Below are positions 16,386 to 24,377 of a stretch of 64,000 nucleotides of DNA, one piece after another. Made by a program: the position numbers and the translations under genes. The first letter of the stretch is position 1; every line of letters starts with the position of its first letter. This DNA is from Phreatobacter cathodiphilus (GTDB lineage Bacteria; Pseudomonadota; Alphaproteobacteria; Rhizobiales; Phreatobacteraceae), in NCBI RefSeq assembly GCF_003008515.1, contig NZ_CP027668.1:2038001-2102000 (forward strand). The letters run 5' to 3'. The notes below the pieces were generated by a model that was given only the letters and a program-made list of their open reading frames with translations, had not been told where the DNA came from and did not search any database.

Positions 16386-16868
16386 TCACCCCCTTCCCGC
16401 GGCCTCCAGCGCCGCGATGTCCAGCTTCACCATCCCCATCATCGCCCGCATGACCCGCGCCGCGCGCTCCCGGTCGGCGCCGGCGAGCGCCTCGGGCAGC
16501 ATCCGCGGCACCACCTGCCAGGCGAGGCCGAAGCGGTCCTTGATCCACCCGCATTCGATCTCCTTGCCGCCCTCCCCGAGCCGCGCCCAGTAGTGGTCGA
16601 CCTCGTCCTGGCTCTCGCAGATCACCTGGAAGGACACGGCTTCCGTGAAGGTGAACTGCGGTCCGCCGTTGAGGCCGACGAAGGTCGTGCCGTCGAGCTC
16701 GAAAGTCACGGTCAGCACGCTGCCGGCCGGCGCCATGCCGTCCATCGGCCAGCGCATCACCTCGGTGACCCGGCTGTTGGGGAAGATGCCGACGTAATGC
16801 TCGGCTGCGGCCTCGGCTTCGCCGTCGAACCAGAGGCACGGGATGATGCGGGAGACGATGCGGCTCAT
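16386..16868 (-). CDS. VOC family protein (PhnB / 3-dmu-9_3-mt type)
   Basis: A 160-residue vicinal-oxygen-chelate fold protein. IIPCLWFDGEAEAAAEHYVGIFPNS at the start and GGPQFTFTEAVSFQVICESQDEVDHYWARL in the middle match the 3-demethylubiquinone-9 methyltransferase-like VOC domain; these proteins are not methyltransferases despite the family name. CGWIKDRFGLAWQVVP is the second conserved block. The substrate is unknown. An operator-like palindrome lies 16-37 bp upstream of the ATG. The gene stands alone. Confidence 0.85.
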   Translation of the reverse strand: MSRIVSRIIPCLWFDGEAEAAAEHYVGIFPNSRVTEVMRWPMDGMAPAGSVLTVTFELDGTTFVGLNGGPQFTFTEAVSFQVICESQDEVDHYWARLGEGGKEIECGWIKDRFGLAWQVVPRMLPEALAGADRERAARVMRAMMGMVKLDIAALEAAGRG

Positions 16869-16883
16869 GGGGGACGTCCCTAT

Positions 16884-16905
16884 TACTTAACCATTCGATT
16901 AAGTA
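16884..16905. promoter_or_regulatory. operator-like palindrome upstream of the VOC gene
   Basis: TACTTAA and TTAAGTA form perfect 7-bp arms around an 8-bp centre (TACTTAACCATTCGATTAAGTA). It is strongly AT-rich in GC-rich surroundings and sits 16 bp before the minus-strand start at 16868. The form resembles operators of ArsR-type repressors that control small VOC or SRPBCC genes; no such regulator is in the window. The two TTAA units are 8 bp apart, so it is not a CtrA site. Confidence 0.5.
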
Positions 16906-17047
16906 TCAGAAGGGGCACCCCGTCAAGCGCCGGCGGCCGACGCGCCGTCCCCCGCCCTGCGTCCGGAATTGCCCGGAGTTGCAGCGATCTCTCGGCAAAC
17001 CGCAACCTTGACGTGCACCCGCGACCATGCGCGAAGGAGCCGATCCA

Positions 17048-17929
17048 ATGCAAAAGCCGTTTGGAATGATATCCGCGTTGGTCGCCTTGGGCGCCGTTCT
17101 CGTTCTCGGCTACGTCATGATCACCGGCGCCCGCAGCTTTGCCGCGGTGGCGGCGCTGGTGCTGGTCGGTGTCGTCGCCTTCACCGGATTCGTGAGCGCT
17201 CTCAGCGTCACCGCCGAGCGCCTCGGCATGCTGGACGCCCGCCATCCCTTCGGACTGCCTGAGGGGAGCATCCGCGCCATCCTCACCTTCGCGTTCATCG
17301 TCCTGGTCGGGGTCTTCGCCAGCTACCTCCTGGTCCAGACGTCCCGCACCGGATTCGTGGCGCCGAGCGAACCGTTCCTCTTGCCGGTCACCACCCTCGC
17401 CGAGGCGAGGGTGCTGCAGGCGCAGCTCGCCGGAGAGGGCCTGGTGGTGGTCTCGGGGACAGTAGAGCCCATTCGTGCCACCTTCATTCCGCGCACCGAC
17501 TACCGATTGGCCGATGACGTGGCCAAGCAGATCCTGACCATGCTCTCGACCATGCTGGCGGCAATGATCGGCTTCTATTTCGGCTCGCGCCCGAACGAGC
17601 AGCCCATCGATCCCCACCTGGCCGAGCGCCGGCGGGTGAGGGCCGAGCTCGACGGCCTGAAGATCACCGCCCCGACCCTCGACGAGGTGAAGAGGGCGGC
17701 CGCCGAGATGCCGGAGGACCAGCTTACGGACGAGCAGAAGCAGGCCTTGGGCAACATCCGGGCGAGGCTGGATACGGTGGCCGCCGCCTTCGACACGGCC
17801 CTCAAGACGGCAGAAGACCCGGCGGCGCCGATCGACGCGGTCCGCACCACCCGGGCCGCGGCAGGCCAGGCCCAGGCGACGCTCGCCGCCGAACTCAAGG
17901 CGATCGAGGAGATGAAGCCGCGTCCATGA
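17048..17929 (+). CDS. unknown membrane protein with C-terminal coiled coil
   Basis: A 293-residue protein that I do not recognise. Two hydrophobic segments occur at about residues 6-50 (ISALVALGAVLVLGYVMI, then FAAVAALVLVGVVAFTGFV), a third after GLPEGSIRAILTFAF near 80-100, and a fourth near 170-185 (MLSTMLAAMIGFYFGS). The last third is charged and helical (ERRRVRAELDGLK, ARLDTVAAAFDTALKTA) and probably coiled coil in the cytoplasm. The ATG at 17048 is preceded by GAAGGAG at a good distance. No operon partner is present. Confidence 0.7.
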   Translation: MQKPFGMISALVALGAVLVLGYVMITGARSFAAVAALVLVGVVAFTGFVSALSVTAERLGMLDARHPFGLPEGSIRAILTFAFIVLVGVFASYLLVQTSRTGFVAPSEPFLLPVTTLAEARVLQAQLAGEGLVVVSGTVEPIRATFIPRTDYRLADDVAKQILTMLSTMLAAMIGFYFGSRPNEQPIDPHLAERRRVRAELDGLKITAPTLDEVKRAAAEMPEDQLTDEQKQALGNIRARLDTVAAAFDTALKTAEDPAAPIDAVRTTRAAAGQAQATLAAELKAIEEMKPRP

Positions 17930-18014
17930 CGCGACAGGCTCCGCGGCGCCGCCGGCAAGCCCCTTGCCGCCGGCGCCGCCGCGCTCTAGTTCGGCGGCAG
18001 TCCCGGAGAGCTCC

Positions 18015-18788
18015 ATGACCGCGCAGCCGACCACCGTCACCGCCGCCATTCTCGTCATCGGCGACGAGATCCTCTCCGGTCGCACCAAGGACAAGAACAT
18101 CGGCTACATCGCCGAGTACTGCACCGCCATCGGCATCGACGTGAAGGAGGTGCGCGTCGTCCCGGACGAGGAGGACGAGATCGTCCCCGCCCTCAACACC
18201 CTGCGGGCGAAATACGGCTACGTCTTCACCACCGGCGGCATCGGCCCGACCCACGACGACATCACCGCCGACTGCATCGCCAAGGCCTTCGGCGTCACCA
18301 TCGACGTCGACCCGCGCGCCCGCGCCATGCTGCTGGAGCGCATTCCCGAGAAGGACCTCAACGAGGCCCGCCTGCGCATGGCGCGCATCCCCGCCGGGGC
18401 CGAGCTCATCGAGAACCCGGTCTCCAAGGCGCCCGGCTTCATGATCGGCAATGTCGTCACCATGGCGGGTGTCCCCTCGGTGATGCAGGCCATGCTGGAC
18501 GTGGTGGCGCCGCGCCTGAAGACCGGCACGAAGATGATGCAGGTCTCCATCGAGGCGCCGGGCCTGCGCGAGGGCGACATCGGCACGCCCTATGCGGCGA
18601 TCGCCAAGGCCCATCCGGGCGTGATCATGGGCTCCTACCCGATGATGCAGGACGGCCGGTTCTGGACCCGCCTCGTGCTGCGCGCCAAGGACGAATCGCT
18701 GCTCGCCGCCGCCGAGACGGCGGTGGTCGCCATGGTCGAGGAGCACAAGCGTCCGGACGCTCCGGTGACCATCACGCGGGGGGCCTGA
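18015..18788 (+). CDS. CinA N-terminal-like molybdopterin-binding domain protein
   Basis: A 257-residue stand-alone MoCF/CinA-N domain protein. AAILVIGDEILSGRTKDKN at the start and VFTTGGIGPTHDDITADCIAKAFG are the signature motifs. The C-terminal nicotinamide-nucleotide amidase domain of full CinA is absent, as is usual in Rhizobiales, where this short form is often called competence/damage-inducible protein A. NMN-related or ADP-ribose pyrophosphatase activity is known for CinA; activity of the short form is inferred. The ATG at 18015 fits the family start. Confidence 0.85.
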   Translation: MTAQPTTVTAAILVIGDEILSGRTKDKNIGYIAEYCTAIGIDVKEVRVVPDEEDEIVPALNTLRAKYGYVFTTGGIGPTHDDITADCIAKAFGVTIDVDPRARAMLLERIPEKDLNEARLRMARIPAGAELIENPVSKAPGFMIGNVVTMAGVPSVMQAMLDVVAPRLKTGTKMMQVSIEAPGLREGDIGTPYAAIAKAHPGVIMGSYPMMQDGRFWTRLVLRAKDESLLAAAETAVVAMVEEHKRPDAPVTITRGA

Positions 18789-18860
18789 CGCCCCCGTTTG
18801 TTGCACCGCCGCAACACAGCGTCACCGTCAGCTACCAATGGTGCCTTGAAACCGCCTGGT

Positions 18861-18874
18861 TTGATCTAGCGCAA
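18861..18874. promoter_or_regulatory. FixK/FNR-type box upstream of ompW
   Basis: TTGATCTAGCGCAA matches the FixK/FNR/FnrL consensus TTGAT-N4-(A/C)(T/G)CAA. It lies 112 bp before the OmpW start in a 198-bp gene-free region. A TATGGT hexamer at 18889-18894 could be the -10 element. ompW is a known FNR target in enterobacteria, which supports the reading. Confidence 0.6.
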
Positions 18875-18986
18875 GGGCCGCGAGGCGCTATGGTGCCCTT
18901 GCTCAACCCGCAACACTGCTTCGGCCGGATACCCCCGACGGATCGCGCAGTTCCACCAAAACGCTCGCATACCATCGGGGCACCTC

Positions 18987-19727
18987 ATGAAGACCGTTAT
19001 CCGCGGCGCCGTCATCGGCGCGGCCCTCCTCGCCACCCCCGCACTCGCCGCCGACATCGGCGCCCCGCGCACCCCCTTCGAAAGCGTCGCGGTCGCCCCT
19101 GACTTCAATCCCTGGCAGATCCGCCTTCGGGCCCTGGCCGTCATTCCCTCGCCGAGCGGCGCGGTGACGACGCTGAACGGCGCGGCCGTCGCCCCGATCT
19201 CCAACCTCGGCATCTCCACCTCGGTCGTGCCCGAGCTCGACATCACCTACTACTTCACCAAGAACATCGCGGTGGAGCTCATCCTGGGCGTGACGCCGCA
19301 CAACGTCCGCCCGACCGGCGCCCTGGCGACGGCCCTCGGCTCCACCGCAACCATCGGCAAGACCTGGCTGCTGCCGCCCACCCTGATGCTGCAGTACCAC
19401 TTCACCGATTTCGGCGCCTTCAAGCCCTATGTCGGCGCCGGCGTGAATTACACCATGTTCTTCTCGCAGTCGGCCCAGGGCGCCATGGCGAACGGCGCGC
19501 CCTTCACCTACAACCGCTTCTCGGTGGCGCCTGCCGCCGGTCTCGCCCTGCAGGTCGGCTTCGACTACATGATCAACCGCCACTGGGGCGTGAACGTCGA
19601 CGTCAAGAAGATCTTCCTGCGCTCGACCTTCAAGTACACCGACACGACCGGCGTTCTGGCCACCACCTCGGGCCGCGTCACCATCGACCCCTGGCTGATC
19701 TCCACCGGCATCACCTACCGGTTCTGA
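18987..19727 (+). CDS. OmpW family outer membrane protein
   Basis: A 246-residue outer membrane beta-barrel. The signal peptide MKTVIRGAVIGAALLATPALA is followed by WQIRLRALAVIPSPSG, as in OmpW. Later blocks match the eight-stranded barrel: ISTSVVPELDITYYFTKNIAVELILG, LLPPTLMLQYHFTDFGAFKPYVGAGVNYTMF, and the terminal GITYRF ending in phenylalanine, the BAM recognition residue. OmpW forms a narrow hydrophobic channel for small or nonpolar molecules. A FixK/FNR-type box lies upstream and an intrinsic terminator follows at once. Confidence 0.9.
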   Translation: MKTVIRGAVIGAALLATPALAADIGAPRTPFESVAVAPDFNPWQIRLRALAVIPSPSGAVTTLNGAAVAPISNLGISTSVVPELDITYYFTKNIAVELILGVTPHNVRPTGALATALGSTATIGKTWLLPPTLMLQYHFTDFGAFKPYVGAGVNYTMFFSQSAQGAMANGAPFTYNRFSVAPAAGLALQVGFDYMINRHWGVNVDVKKIFLRSTFKYTDTTGVLATTSGRVTIDPWLISTGITYRF

Positions 19728-19749
19728 GCCGGGCATTACCTCATCGTCG

Positions 19750-19773
19750 CGAAGGGCCCTGCGGGGCCCTTCG
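19750..19773 (+). terminator. terminator hairpin after ompW
   Basis: A perfect 10-bp stem (CGAAGGGCCC at 19750-19759, GGGCCCTTCG at 19764-19773) closes on a TGCG tetraloop. No long T-run follows (TCGTCT), so it is a strong hairpin but a weaker intrinsic terminator. Confidence 0.6.
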
Positions 19774-19882
19774 TCGTCTCCGGCGGCAGATTCCCTTTGG
19801 AAAAGCGCGCCGCGCGGCTTGCCGCGGCACACCGCCCCGCTAGTGTCGCCGGCCTGTCGACGTCCCTGCGCTGGAGTGCCCC

Positions 19883-20377
19883 ATGGCGACCCCGAATCCG
19901 GAAAAGGCCTTCCCCGTCTCCTGGGACCAGTTCCACCGCGACGCCCGCGCGCTCGCCTGGCGGATCAGCGGCGCCGGGCCCTTCCGCGCCATCGTCTGCA
20001 TCACCCGCGGCGGCCTCGTTCCGGCGGCCATCGTCACCCGCGAGCTCGGCATCCGCATGATCGAGACGGTCTGCATCGCCAGCTACCACGACTACCAGAG
20101 CCAGGGGCAGCTCAAGGTGATCAAGGAGGTCGCCCCGCATCTCCTTTCCGACGGCGGCGAGGGCATCCTCGTGGTCGACGACCTCGTCGACACCGGCAAG
20201 ACCGCCAAGGTCGTGCGCGAAATGCTGCCGAAAGCCCATTTCGCCACCGTCTATGCCAAGCCGCAGGGCCGGCCCATGGTCGACACCTTCGTCACCGAGG
20301 TCTCGCAGGACACCTGGATCTATTTCCCCTGGGACATGGGCTACACCTTCCAGCCGCCGATCCGCGACGCCGGCTGA
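19883..20377 (+). CDS. gpt: xanthine phosphoribosyltransferase
   Basis: A 164-residue type I phosphoribosyltransferase closely resembling E. coli Gpt, which converts xanthine or guanine plus PRPP to XMP or [22 protein letters not shown] at the start, [17 protein letters not shown], the PRPP loop [14 protein letters not shown] and [12 protein letters not shown] near the end are diagnostic of the xanthine-guanine subgroup. The start ATG follows a purine-poor leader (CTGGAGTGCCCC) containing GGAG. It is a single-gene unit. Confidence 0.92.
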   Translation: MATPNPEKAFPVSWDQFHRDARALAWRISGAGPFRAIVCITRGGLVPAAIVTRELGIRMIETVCIASYHDYQSQGQLKVIKEVAPHLLSDGGEGILVVDDLVDTGKTAKVVREMLPKAHFATVYAKPQGRPMVDTFVTEVSQDTWIYFPWDMGYTFQPPIRDAG

Positions 20378-20383
20378 CGTTCC

Positions 20384-20554
20384 TCACCGCCGTCCGAACA
20401 TGGCGATGCGCATGGTGTCGGTGCCGAGGCTCTCGTCGATCATCAGCCCGGCGCGGCGGCCGTCCGGCCCGAGCAGGCCGAGCACCAGCGGCGGGTTCAT
20501 GAGCACGAGGACGCTGACGAAGAACAGGACGATCTTGGCGGGAGTGAGCTGCAC
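20384..20554 (-). CDS. small single-TM protein
   Basis: A 56-residue protein with one hydrophobic segment near the N-terminus (PAKIVLFFVSVLVLMNPPLVLGLL) and a charged tail ending RIAMFGRR. I chose the GTG at 20554 because GAGGAGAG lies five to six bases ahead; the frame upstream to 20593 adds an arginine-rich leader without a ribosome site. It converges on gpt 6 bp away. Function unknown. A CtrA-like site lies about 125 bp upstream. Confidence 0.55.
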   Translation of the reverse strand: MQLTPAKIVLFFVSVLVLMNPPLVLGLLGPDGRRAGLMIDESLGTDTMRIAMFGRR

Positions 20555-20676
20555 GGACGCTCTCCTCAGGTGACGATCCGGCCCTCCCCGCAATCCCGCC
20601 GACGACCCTAGCCGGCAGCCTTCAACGCCGGGTTCACCGGACCGATCGAAATGGTCAACGAACTGTTCGCCTGACG

Positions 20677-20691
20677 TTAGGGTATCGTTAA
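20677..20691. promoter_or_regulatory. CtrA-like site (TTAG-N7-TTAA)
   Basis: TTAGGGTATCGTTAA has one change from TTAA-N7-TTAA and the same GTTAGGG...GTTAAGG context as 4142-4156. It lies between the minus-strand 56-residue gene (start 20554) and tRNA-Leu (20779). Either could be the target. Confidence 0.35.
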
Positions 20692-20778
20692 GGCGGAGGG
20701 ATGCCGCTACGTCATCTCGCGGCGGCGCCGACGCGGCTGATGACAGCCTTCGCCGATCCGGCTAAGCCTCGCGACGGA

Positions 20779-20863
20779 GCGGGCGTGGCGAAATCGGTAG
20801 ACGCACGAGACTTAAAATCTTGCGGGGCAACCCGTGCCGGTTCGAGTCCGGCCGTCCGCACCA
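20779..20863 (+). tRNA. tRNA-Leu (anticodon UAA)
   Basis: An 85-nt class II tRNA including an encoded CCA. The acceptor stem GCGGGCG pairs with CGTCCGC, with one G-U. The anticodon loop CTTAAAA is closed by CGAGA/TCTTG and puts TAA at 20813-20815. The long variable arm (CGGGGCAACCCGTG) and the T arm GCCGG-TTCGAGT-CCGGC are intact. Confidence 0.95.
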
Positions 20864-20957
20864 CCCCCTCGCACCCGGCCGACCGTGTCCCATCGGACAC
20901 TGTTCCCGAGGCGGCGCTGCTCTATGTTCCGTTACGACGCCCCGTCCCGGAGACATC

Positions 20958-21494
20958 ATGCTGAGGGTTCTGCTTCTCGTCGGCCTCGCCGCCGGCCCCG
21001 CCCTCGCGCAGCCGCTGACCGAACTGCCCCTGCGCCGTCCCGGCTACTGGGAGATCCGCATGATGACCGGCGGCGGGCCCGGCGGCCAGGAATTCACCCT
21101 GCAGACCTGCACCGATGCCGCCACCGAGCGGCAGATGGTGCAATACGGCTTCGGCCAGCTCGGCCGGCAGTGCCAGCGCTACGACATCCGCCGCGACGGC
21201 GAGGATGTGGTCATCGAGAGCGACTGCCAGATCGGCCAGACGCGCACCACGGCGCGCTCGGTCATCTCCGGCGACCTCAGGGCCAGCTATTCGCTGCGCA
21301 TCGAGGGGACGGTCCAGGTCCTCGGCCAGCCGGAACTGCAACAGACGCTGACCACCCAGCAGGGCCGCTTCGTCTCGGCCCGCTGCGGCGGCGGGCTCCG
21401 GCCCGGCGACATCCTGCTGCCCGGCGGCCAGCGCCTCAACATCCGCGATCTCGCCGGCACCGGCGACCAGGCGGCGACGCCCCGCCAGCCCTGA
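20958..21494 (+). CDS. DUF3617 family secreted protein
   Basis: A 178-residue secreted protein. The signal peptide MLRVLLLVGLAAGPALAQP is followed by LPLRRPGYWEIRMMTGG, the family's (K/R)PGxWExxxxxx start. Conserved cysteines lie in LQTCTDAATE, RQCQRYDIRR, ESDCQIGQT and SARCGGGLRPGD, which suggests two disulfides. DUF3617 proteins are of unknown function. The ATG at 20958 gives the signal peptide; the open frame upstream runs through the tRNA and is not coding. Its end is 1 bp from the convergent FAD monooxygenase gene. Confidence 0.82.
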   Translation: MLRVLLLVGLAAGPALAQPLTELPLRRPGYWEIRMMTGGGPGGQEFTLQTCTDAATERQMVQYGFGQLGRQCQRYDIRRDGEDVVIESDCQIGQTRTTARSVISGDLRASYSLRIEGTVQVLGQPELQQTLTTQQGRFVSARCGGGLRPGDILLPGGQRLNIRDLAGTGDQAATPRQP

Positions 21495-21495
21495 G

Positions 21496-22671
21496 TCAGG
21501 GTCTGTAGGCGTAGATCCAGTCCTGCCGGGCGAGGAGGCCGCGCCCGCCCATGAGGCGGATGGTGGCGTCGCGGGCGAAGGCGGCGGGTCCTTTCAGGTG
21601 GTAGATCGCGCCGTTGCGCCGTGCGAGCGACTGGATGCGGGCGACGCGGGCGGCGCGTTCGCCCTCATAGGCGCGAAAGGCCCGCGGCAGGTCGTCGGGC
21701 GCCGCGGCGCAGCAGCGGGCGAGCACGGCCGCATCCTCGACGGCCATGGCGCCGCCCTGGGCGACGAAGGGCAGCATGGCATGGGCCGCGTCGCCGAGGA
21801 GCGTCGCCGCCCCCTCCCCCCGGCCGAACCAGGTCGGGCGGTCGGCGAGCGACCAGCGCTGCCAGGGGCCGGCCGCGGCCACGAGCTGCCGCGGCGCCCC
21901 GGACCAGTGCGCCAGACGGGCGGCGACGACGGCGGGATCGCCGGGCGCGCGCCAGCCCTCGATCGGTGCCTCGTCGCCGATGATGACGACGACGTTGCAG
22001 AGGCTTCCCGCCCGCAGCGGATAGTGCACCAGATGGACGTCCGGCCCCAGCCAGAGGCCGAGCCTGTCGCCGCGCAGAGCGGCCGGCACGGCCGCCATGT
22101 CGAGTGTGGCGCGGAAGGCGCTGCGCCGGCGGAAGGTCGGCGGGGCGGCATCGCCGAGGCTCAGGCGCACCACCGAGCGGATACCGTCCGCGCCGACGAG
22201 CGCCGGCACCTCACGACGCGCGCCGCCCGCCACCGTGAGGGCGAAGCCGACCGCCGCCCGCGTCACCGTCTCCACGGCCGCGGCGGTCTCGACCTGCACC
22301 AGGGGCTCGCGCGCCGCCGCCTCCGCCAGCACGGCGAGAAGGTCGGCGCGGTGGACGACCCACCACGGCGCACCCCAGCGCCGCGCCGCCTCAGTGCCGA
22401 GGTCGGCGGCGGCGAGCAGGGCCCCCGAGGGGCCGGAGCGCACGTCCATGCCCGCGGGCGTCACCACGACGGGCGCCAGCGCCTCGGCGAGGCCGAGCGC
22501 GATCAGCACGCGGCTGGCATTGGGGGAGAGCTGGATGCCGGCGCCGACCTCCTCAAGCGCCGGGGCGCGTTCGAGCACGGTGACCGCGAAGCCGGCGCGG
22601 GCGAGGCACAGGGCCGCCGTCAGCCCGCCGATGCCGGCCCCGGCGATGGTGACGTGGCGAGCGCCGGCCAC
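21496..22671 (-). CDS. FAD-dependent aromatic monooxygenase-like protein
   Basis: A 391-residue group A flavoprotein monooxygenase. The GxGxxG Rossmann motif ITGAGIGG-type is at residues 10-17 (IAGAGIGGLTAALCLARAG), VGADGIRSVVR is the DG motif near residue 155, and LLGDAAHAMLPFVAQGGAMAVEDAAVLA is the GD motif. The overall layout resembles salicylate hydroxylase, but homologues beside the CHCC zinc-finger gene are widely conserved in alphaproteobacteria without salicylate genes, so the substrate may be a ubiquinone-pathway or other metabolite. It lies 3 bp downstream of that zinc-finger gene. Confidence 0.82.
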   Translation of the reverse strand: MAGARHVTIAGAGIGGLTAALCLARAGFAVTVLERAPALEEVGAGIQLSPNASRVLIALGLAEALAPVVVTPAGMDVRSGPSGALLAAADLGTEAARRWGAPWWVVHRADLLAVLAEAAAREPLVQVETAAAVETVTRAAVGFALTVAGGARREVPALVGADGIRSVVRLSLGDAAPPTFRRRSAFRATLDMAAVPAALRGDRLGLWLGPDVHLVHYPLRAGSLCNVVVIIGDEAPIEGWRAPGDPAVVAARLAHWSGAPRQLVAAAGPWQRWSLADRPTWFGRGEGAATLLGDAAHAMLPFVAQGGAMAVEDAAVLARCCAAAPDDLPRAFRAYEGERAARVARIQSLARRNGAIYHLKGPAAFARDATIRLMGGRGLLARQDWIYAYRP

Positions 22672-22674
22672 CGA

Positions 22675-22923
22675 TCAGGCGTCGGCGAGGGTCTTCACAT
22701 AGGCGCCGGCAGGGCGGGTCTCGTCGGCATGCAGCGCCGGATCGTGCTTGTAGAGCGTCGAGCAATAGGGGCAGACGATCTCGGTGTCGCCGCCAATGTC
22801 GAGGAAGACGTGCGGGTGGTCGAAAGGCGCGCGGGCGCCCATGCACTGGAATTCCTTGACGCCGATATGGATGACGGCGACGCCGTCGTCATTGGCGAAA
22901 TGGGGCACGATGTGATCGGCCAT
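22675..22923 (-). CDS. CHCC zinc-finger protein (NDUFS6-like)
   Basis: An 82-residue protein with the zf-CHCC domain of the mitochondrial complex I accessory subunit NDUFS6. The zinc ligands are in QCMGARAPFDHPHVFLD and VCPYCSTLY: Cys, His, Cys and Cys in family order. Alphaproteobacterial homologues have been found in complex I of Paracoccus. It begins with ATG at 22923 (MADHIVPHF) and is the first gene of a two-gene unit with the FAD monooxygenase. Confidence 0.85.
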   Translation of the reverse strand: MADHIVPHFANDDGVAVIHIGVKEFQCMGARAPFDHPHVFLDIGGDTEIVCPYCSTLYKHDPALHADETRPAGAYVKTLADA

Positions 22924-22994
22924 GGCAGGTCCTCGTCCAAGCTGGCGCGGACCATACTGTCCGCGGGCGTCCAAGTGAAGCAGCCTTGAGGGCC

Positions 22995-23624
22995 TCAGGA
23001 GGTCAGCCAGCCGAAACTGGCGACGGCCGCCGCCACCAGCGCCGCCACCAGCGCCAGGACCAGCACGGTGGCGAGGATGCCGATGGCGTGGCCGATGACG
23101 ACCAGCACACCGTCCTCCTCCAGCAGGCCGATGGAGAGCACCACCAGCGCGACGCCGGGCGGGAAATTGCCGATCCACGACAGCGGCAGGGCGAGGATGC
23201 CGCCGAGCAGCACGAACATGGCGCCGAGCGCCACATGGCCGAGGCCCCGCGTCATGAAGGTCCAGCGCGGCCGCGCCACACGCTCGAGCCGGGCCACCCA
23301 GCCGACCGTCCGGTCCACCATGGCGGCGAGCTGGGCGCGAGGCAGCGTCTTCTCCCCGATGGCCGCCGGCAGCCACGGCGCATGCCGCCCCACCATCATC
23401 TGCAGCCCGACGAGGCCGATGACCACGCCCGAGACGGTGGAGACGCCGGGGATCATCGGGATGATGTTGGGCAGCGCGAAGATGAGCACGAGTAGCCCGA
23501 AGGCGCGGTCTCCGAGCGTCCGGGTCAGTTGCTCCAGCGAAATCCGGTCCGCATCGCCCACCGTCTTGAGGGCGATGAAGACCTCGGAGGTCCGAAGCGT
23601 CGAAGAATCGGGTGTCACCTGCAA
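22995..23624 (-). CDS. ExoD family membrane protein (paralogue 1)
   Basis: A 209-residue ExoD-type protein. After a polar N-terminus with TSEVFIALKTVG come LVLIFALPNIIPMIPGVSTVSG, MVGRHAPWLPAAI and four to five membrane segments to the end. ExoD was named for exopolysaccharide and alkali-tolerance defects in Sinorhizobium; the biochemical role is unknown. It lies 30 bp downstream of a second ExoD gene; the two share the LPN(I/L)(I/L)PxxP core and the (R/K)xLPRA(Q/R)L motif. Confidence 0.88.
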   Translation of the reverse strand: MQVTPDSSTLRTSEVFIALKTVGDADRISLEQLTRTLGDRAFGLLVLIFALPNIIPMIPGVSTVSGVVIGLVGLQMMVGRHAPWLPAAIGEKTLPRAQLAAMVDRTVGWVARLERVARPRWTFMTRGLGHVALGAMFVLLGGILALPLSWIGNFPPGVALVVLSIGLLEEDGVLVVIGHAIGILATVLVLALVAALVAAAVASFGWLTS

Positions 23625-23654
23625 GGCTGTGTCTCCGCGGCGGAACGTGCGTCC

Positions 23655-24275
23655 TCAGAACAGGACGGCAAGGGTACTCGCCACGACCGTGTAGCCGATT
23701 CCGGCGCCGACCGCCGTGGCAATCGCGGCGAGGACGAATCCCGCCGTCACGAGAACCCCGTCCCTCTCGGTCAGGCCGAGGCCGAGCACGCAGAGCGCGA
23801 GGCCCTGGGGCATGGAGCCGATCCAGGGAATCGGGACGATGATCAGCAGCACCGCGAGCACCAGCACGGCGAGGCCGACGACCCGGCGCGCCGCCGGGCC
23901 CGCGGCCACGGCGAAGCGCGGGCGCGTCACGGTCTCGATCCGCCTGAGCAGCGGCAGGGTGCGGTTCACCACCTGCGTCAGCCGGGCGCGTGGCAGGGCC
24001 GTGCCGGCGATGCGCGCCGGCAGCCAGGGCACCTCGCGTCCGACGAGGATCTGCAGCGCCAGCAGCACCAGCACGATGCCGGTCAAGATGGGCAGGCCGG
24101 GAATCGGCAGGAGGTTCGGCAGGCCGAACAGGATCAGCGAAAGGCCGAAGGCGCGCGAGCGCAGCGAGGCCATCAGGTCGCCGACTGTCAGGTTTCCCAG
24201 CACCTCCGAATGGCTGGACGCCTGGGCCGACATCAGCGCCGCGATGATCTGCGAGGTCTTTTCTGGGGCGGGCAC
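23655..24275 (-). CDS. ExoD family membrane protein (paralogue 2)
   Basis: A 206-residue ExoD-type protein: SLILFGLPNLLPIPGLPILTG, VGREVPWLPARIAGTALPRARLTQVV, then hydrophobic segments LAVLVLAVLLIIVPIPWIG and GFVLAAIATAVGAGIGY. It precedes the other ExoD gene by 30 bp in the same direction, a tandem duplication that has diverged well beyond recent copies. Two paralogues in one unit may form a hetero-oligomer; this is inference. Confidence 0.88.
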   Translation of the reverse strand: MPAPEKTSQIIAALMSAQASSHSEVLGNLTVGDLMASLRSRAFGLSLILFGLPNLLPIPGLPILTGIVLVLLALQILVGREVPWLPARIAGTALPRARLTQVVNRTLPLLRRIETVTRPRFAVAAGPAARRVVGLAVLVLAVLLIIVPIPWIGSMPQGLALCVLGLGLTERDGVLVTAGFVLAAIATAVGAGIGYTVVASTLAVLF

Positions 24276-24377
24276 GAGTGGTTCCGGCTGATGCGAGGGC
24301 GATGACCATACGTCGCCCCGTGCCGGCCCGCCACTGCCCTCGCACGCGGCGCCTCCGCTTGCGACAATTGGCGCCGG

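Noticed and set aside
21496-22671. annotation as salicylate hydroxylase
   Set aside because: Only general flavoprotein monooxygenase motifs are visible, and no salicylate or catechol gene is adjacent.
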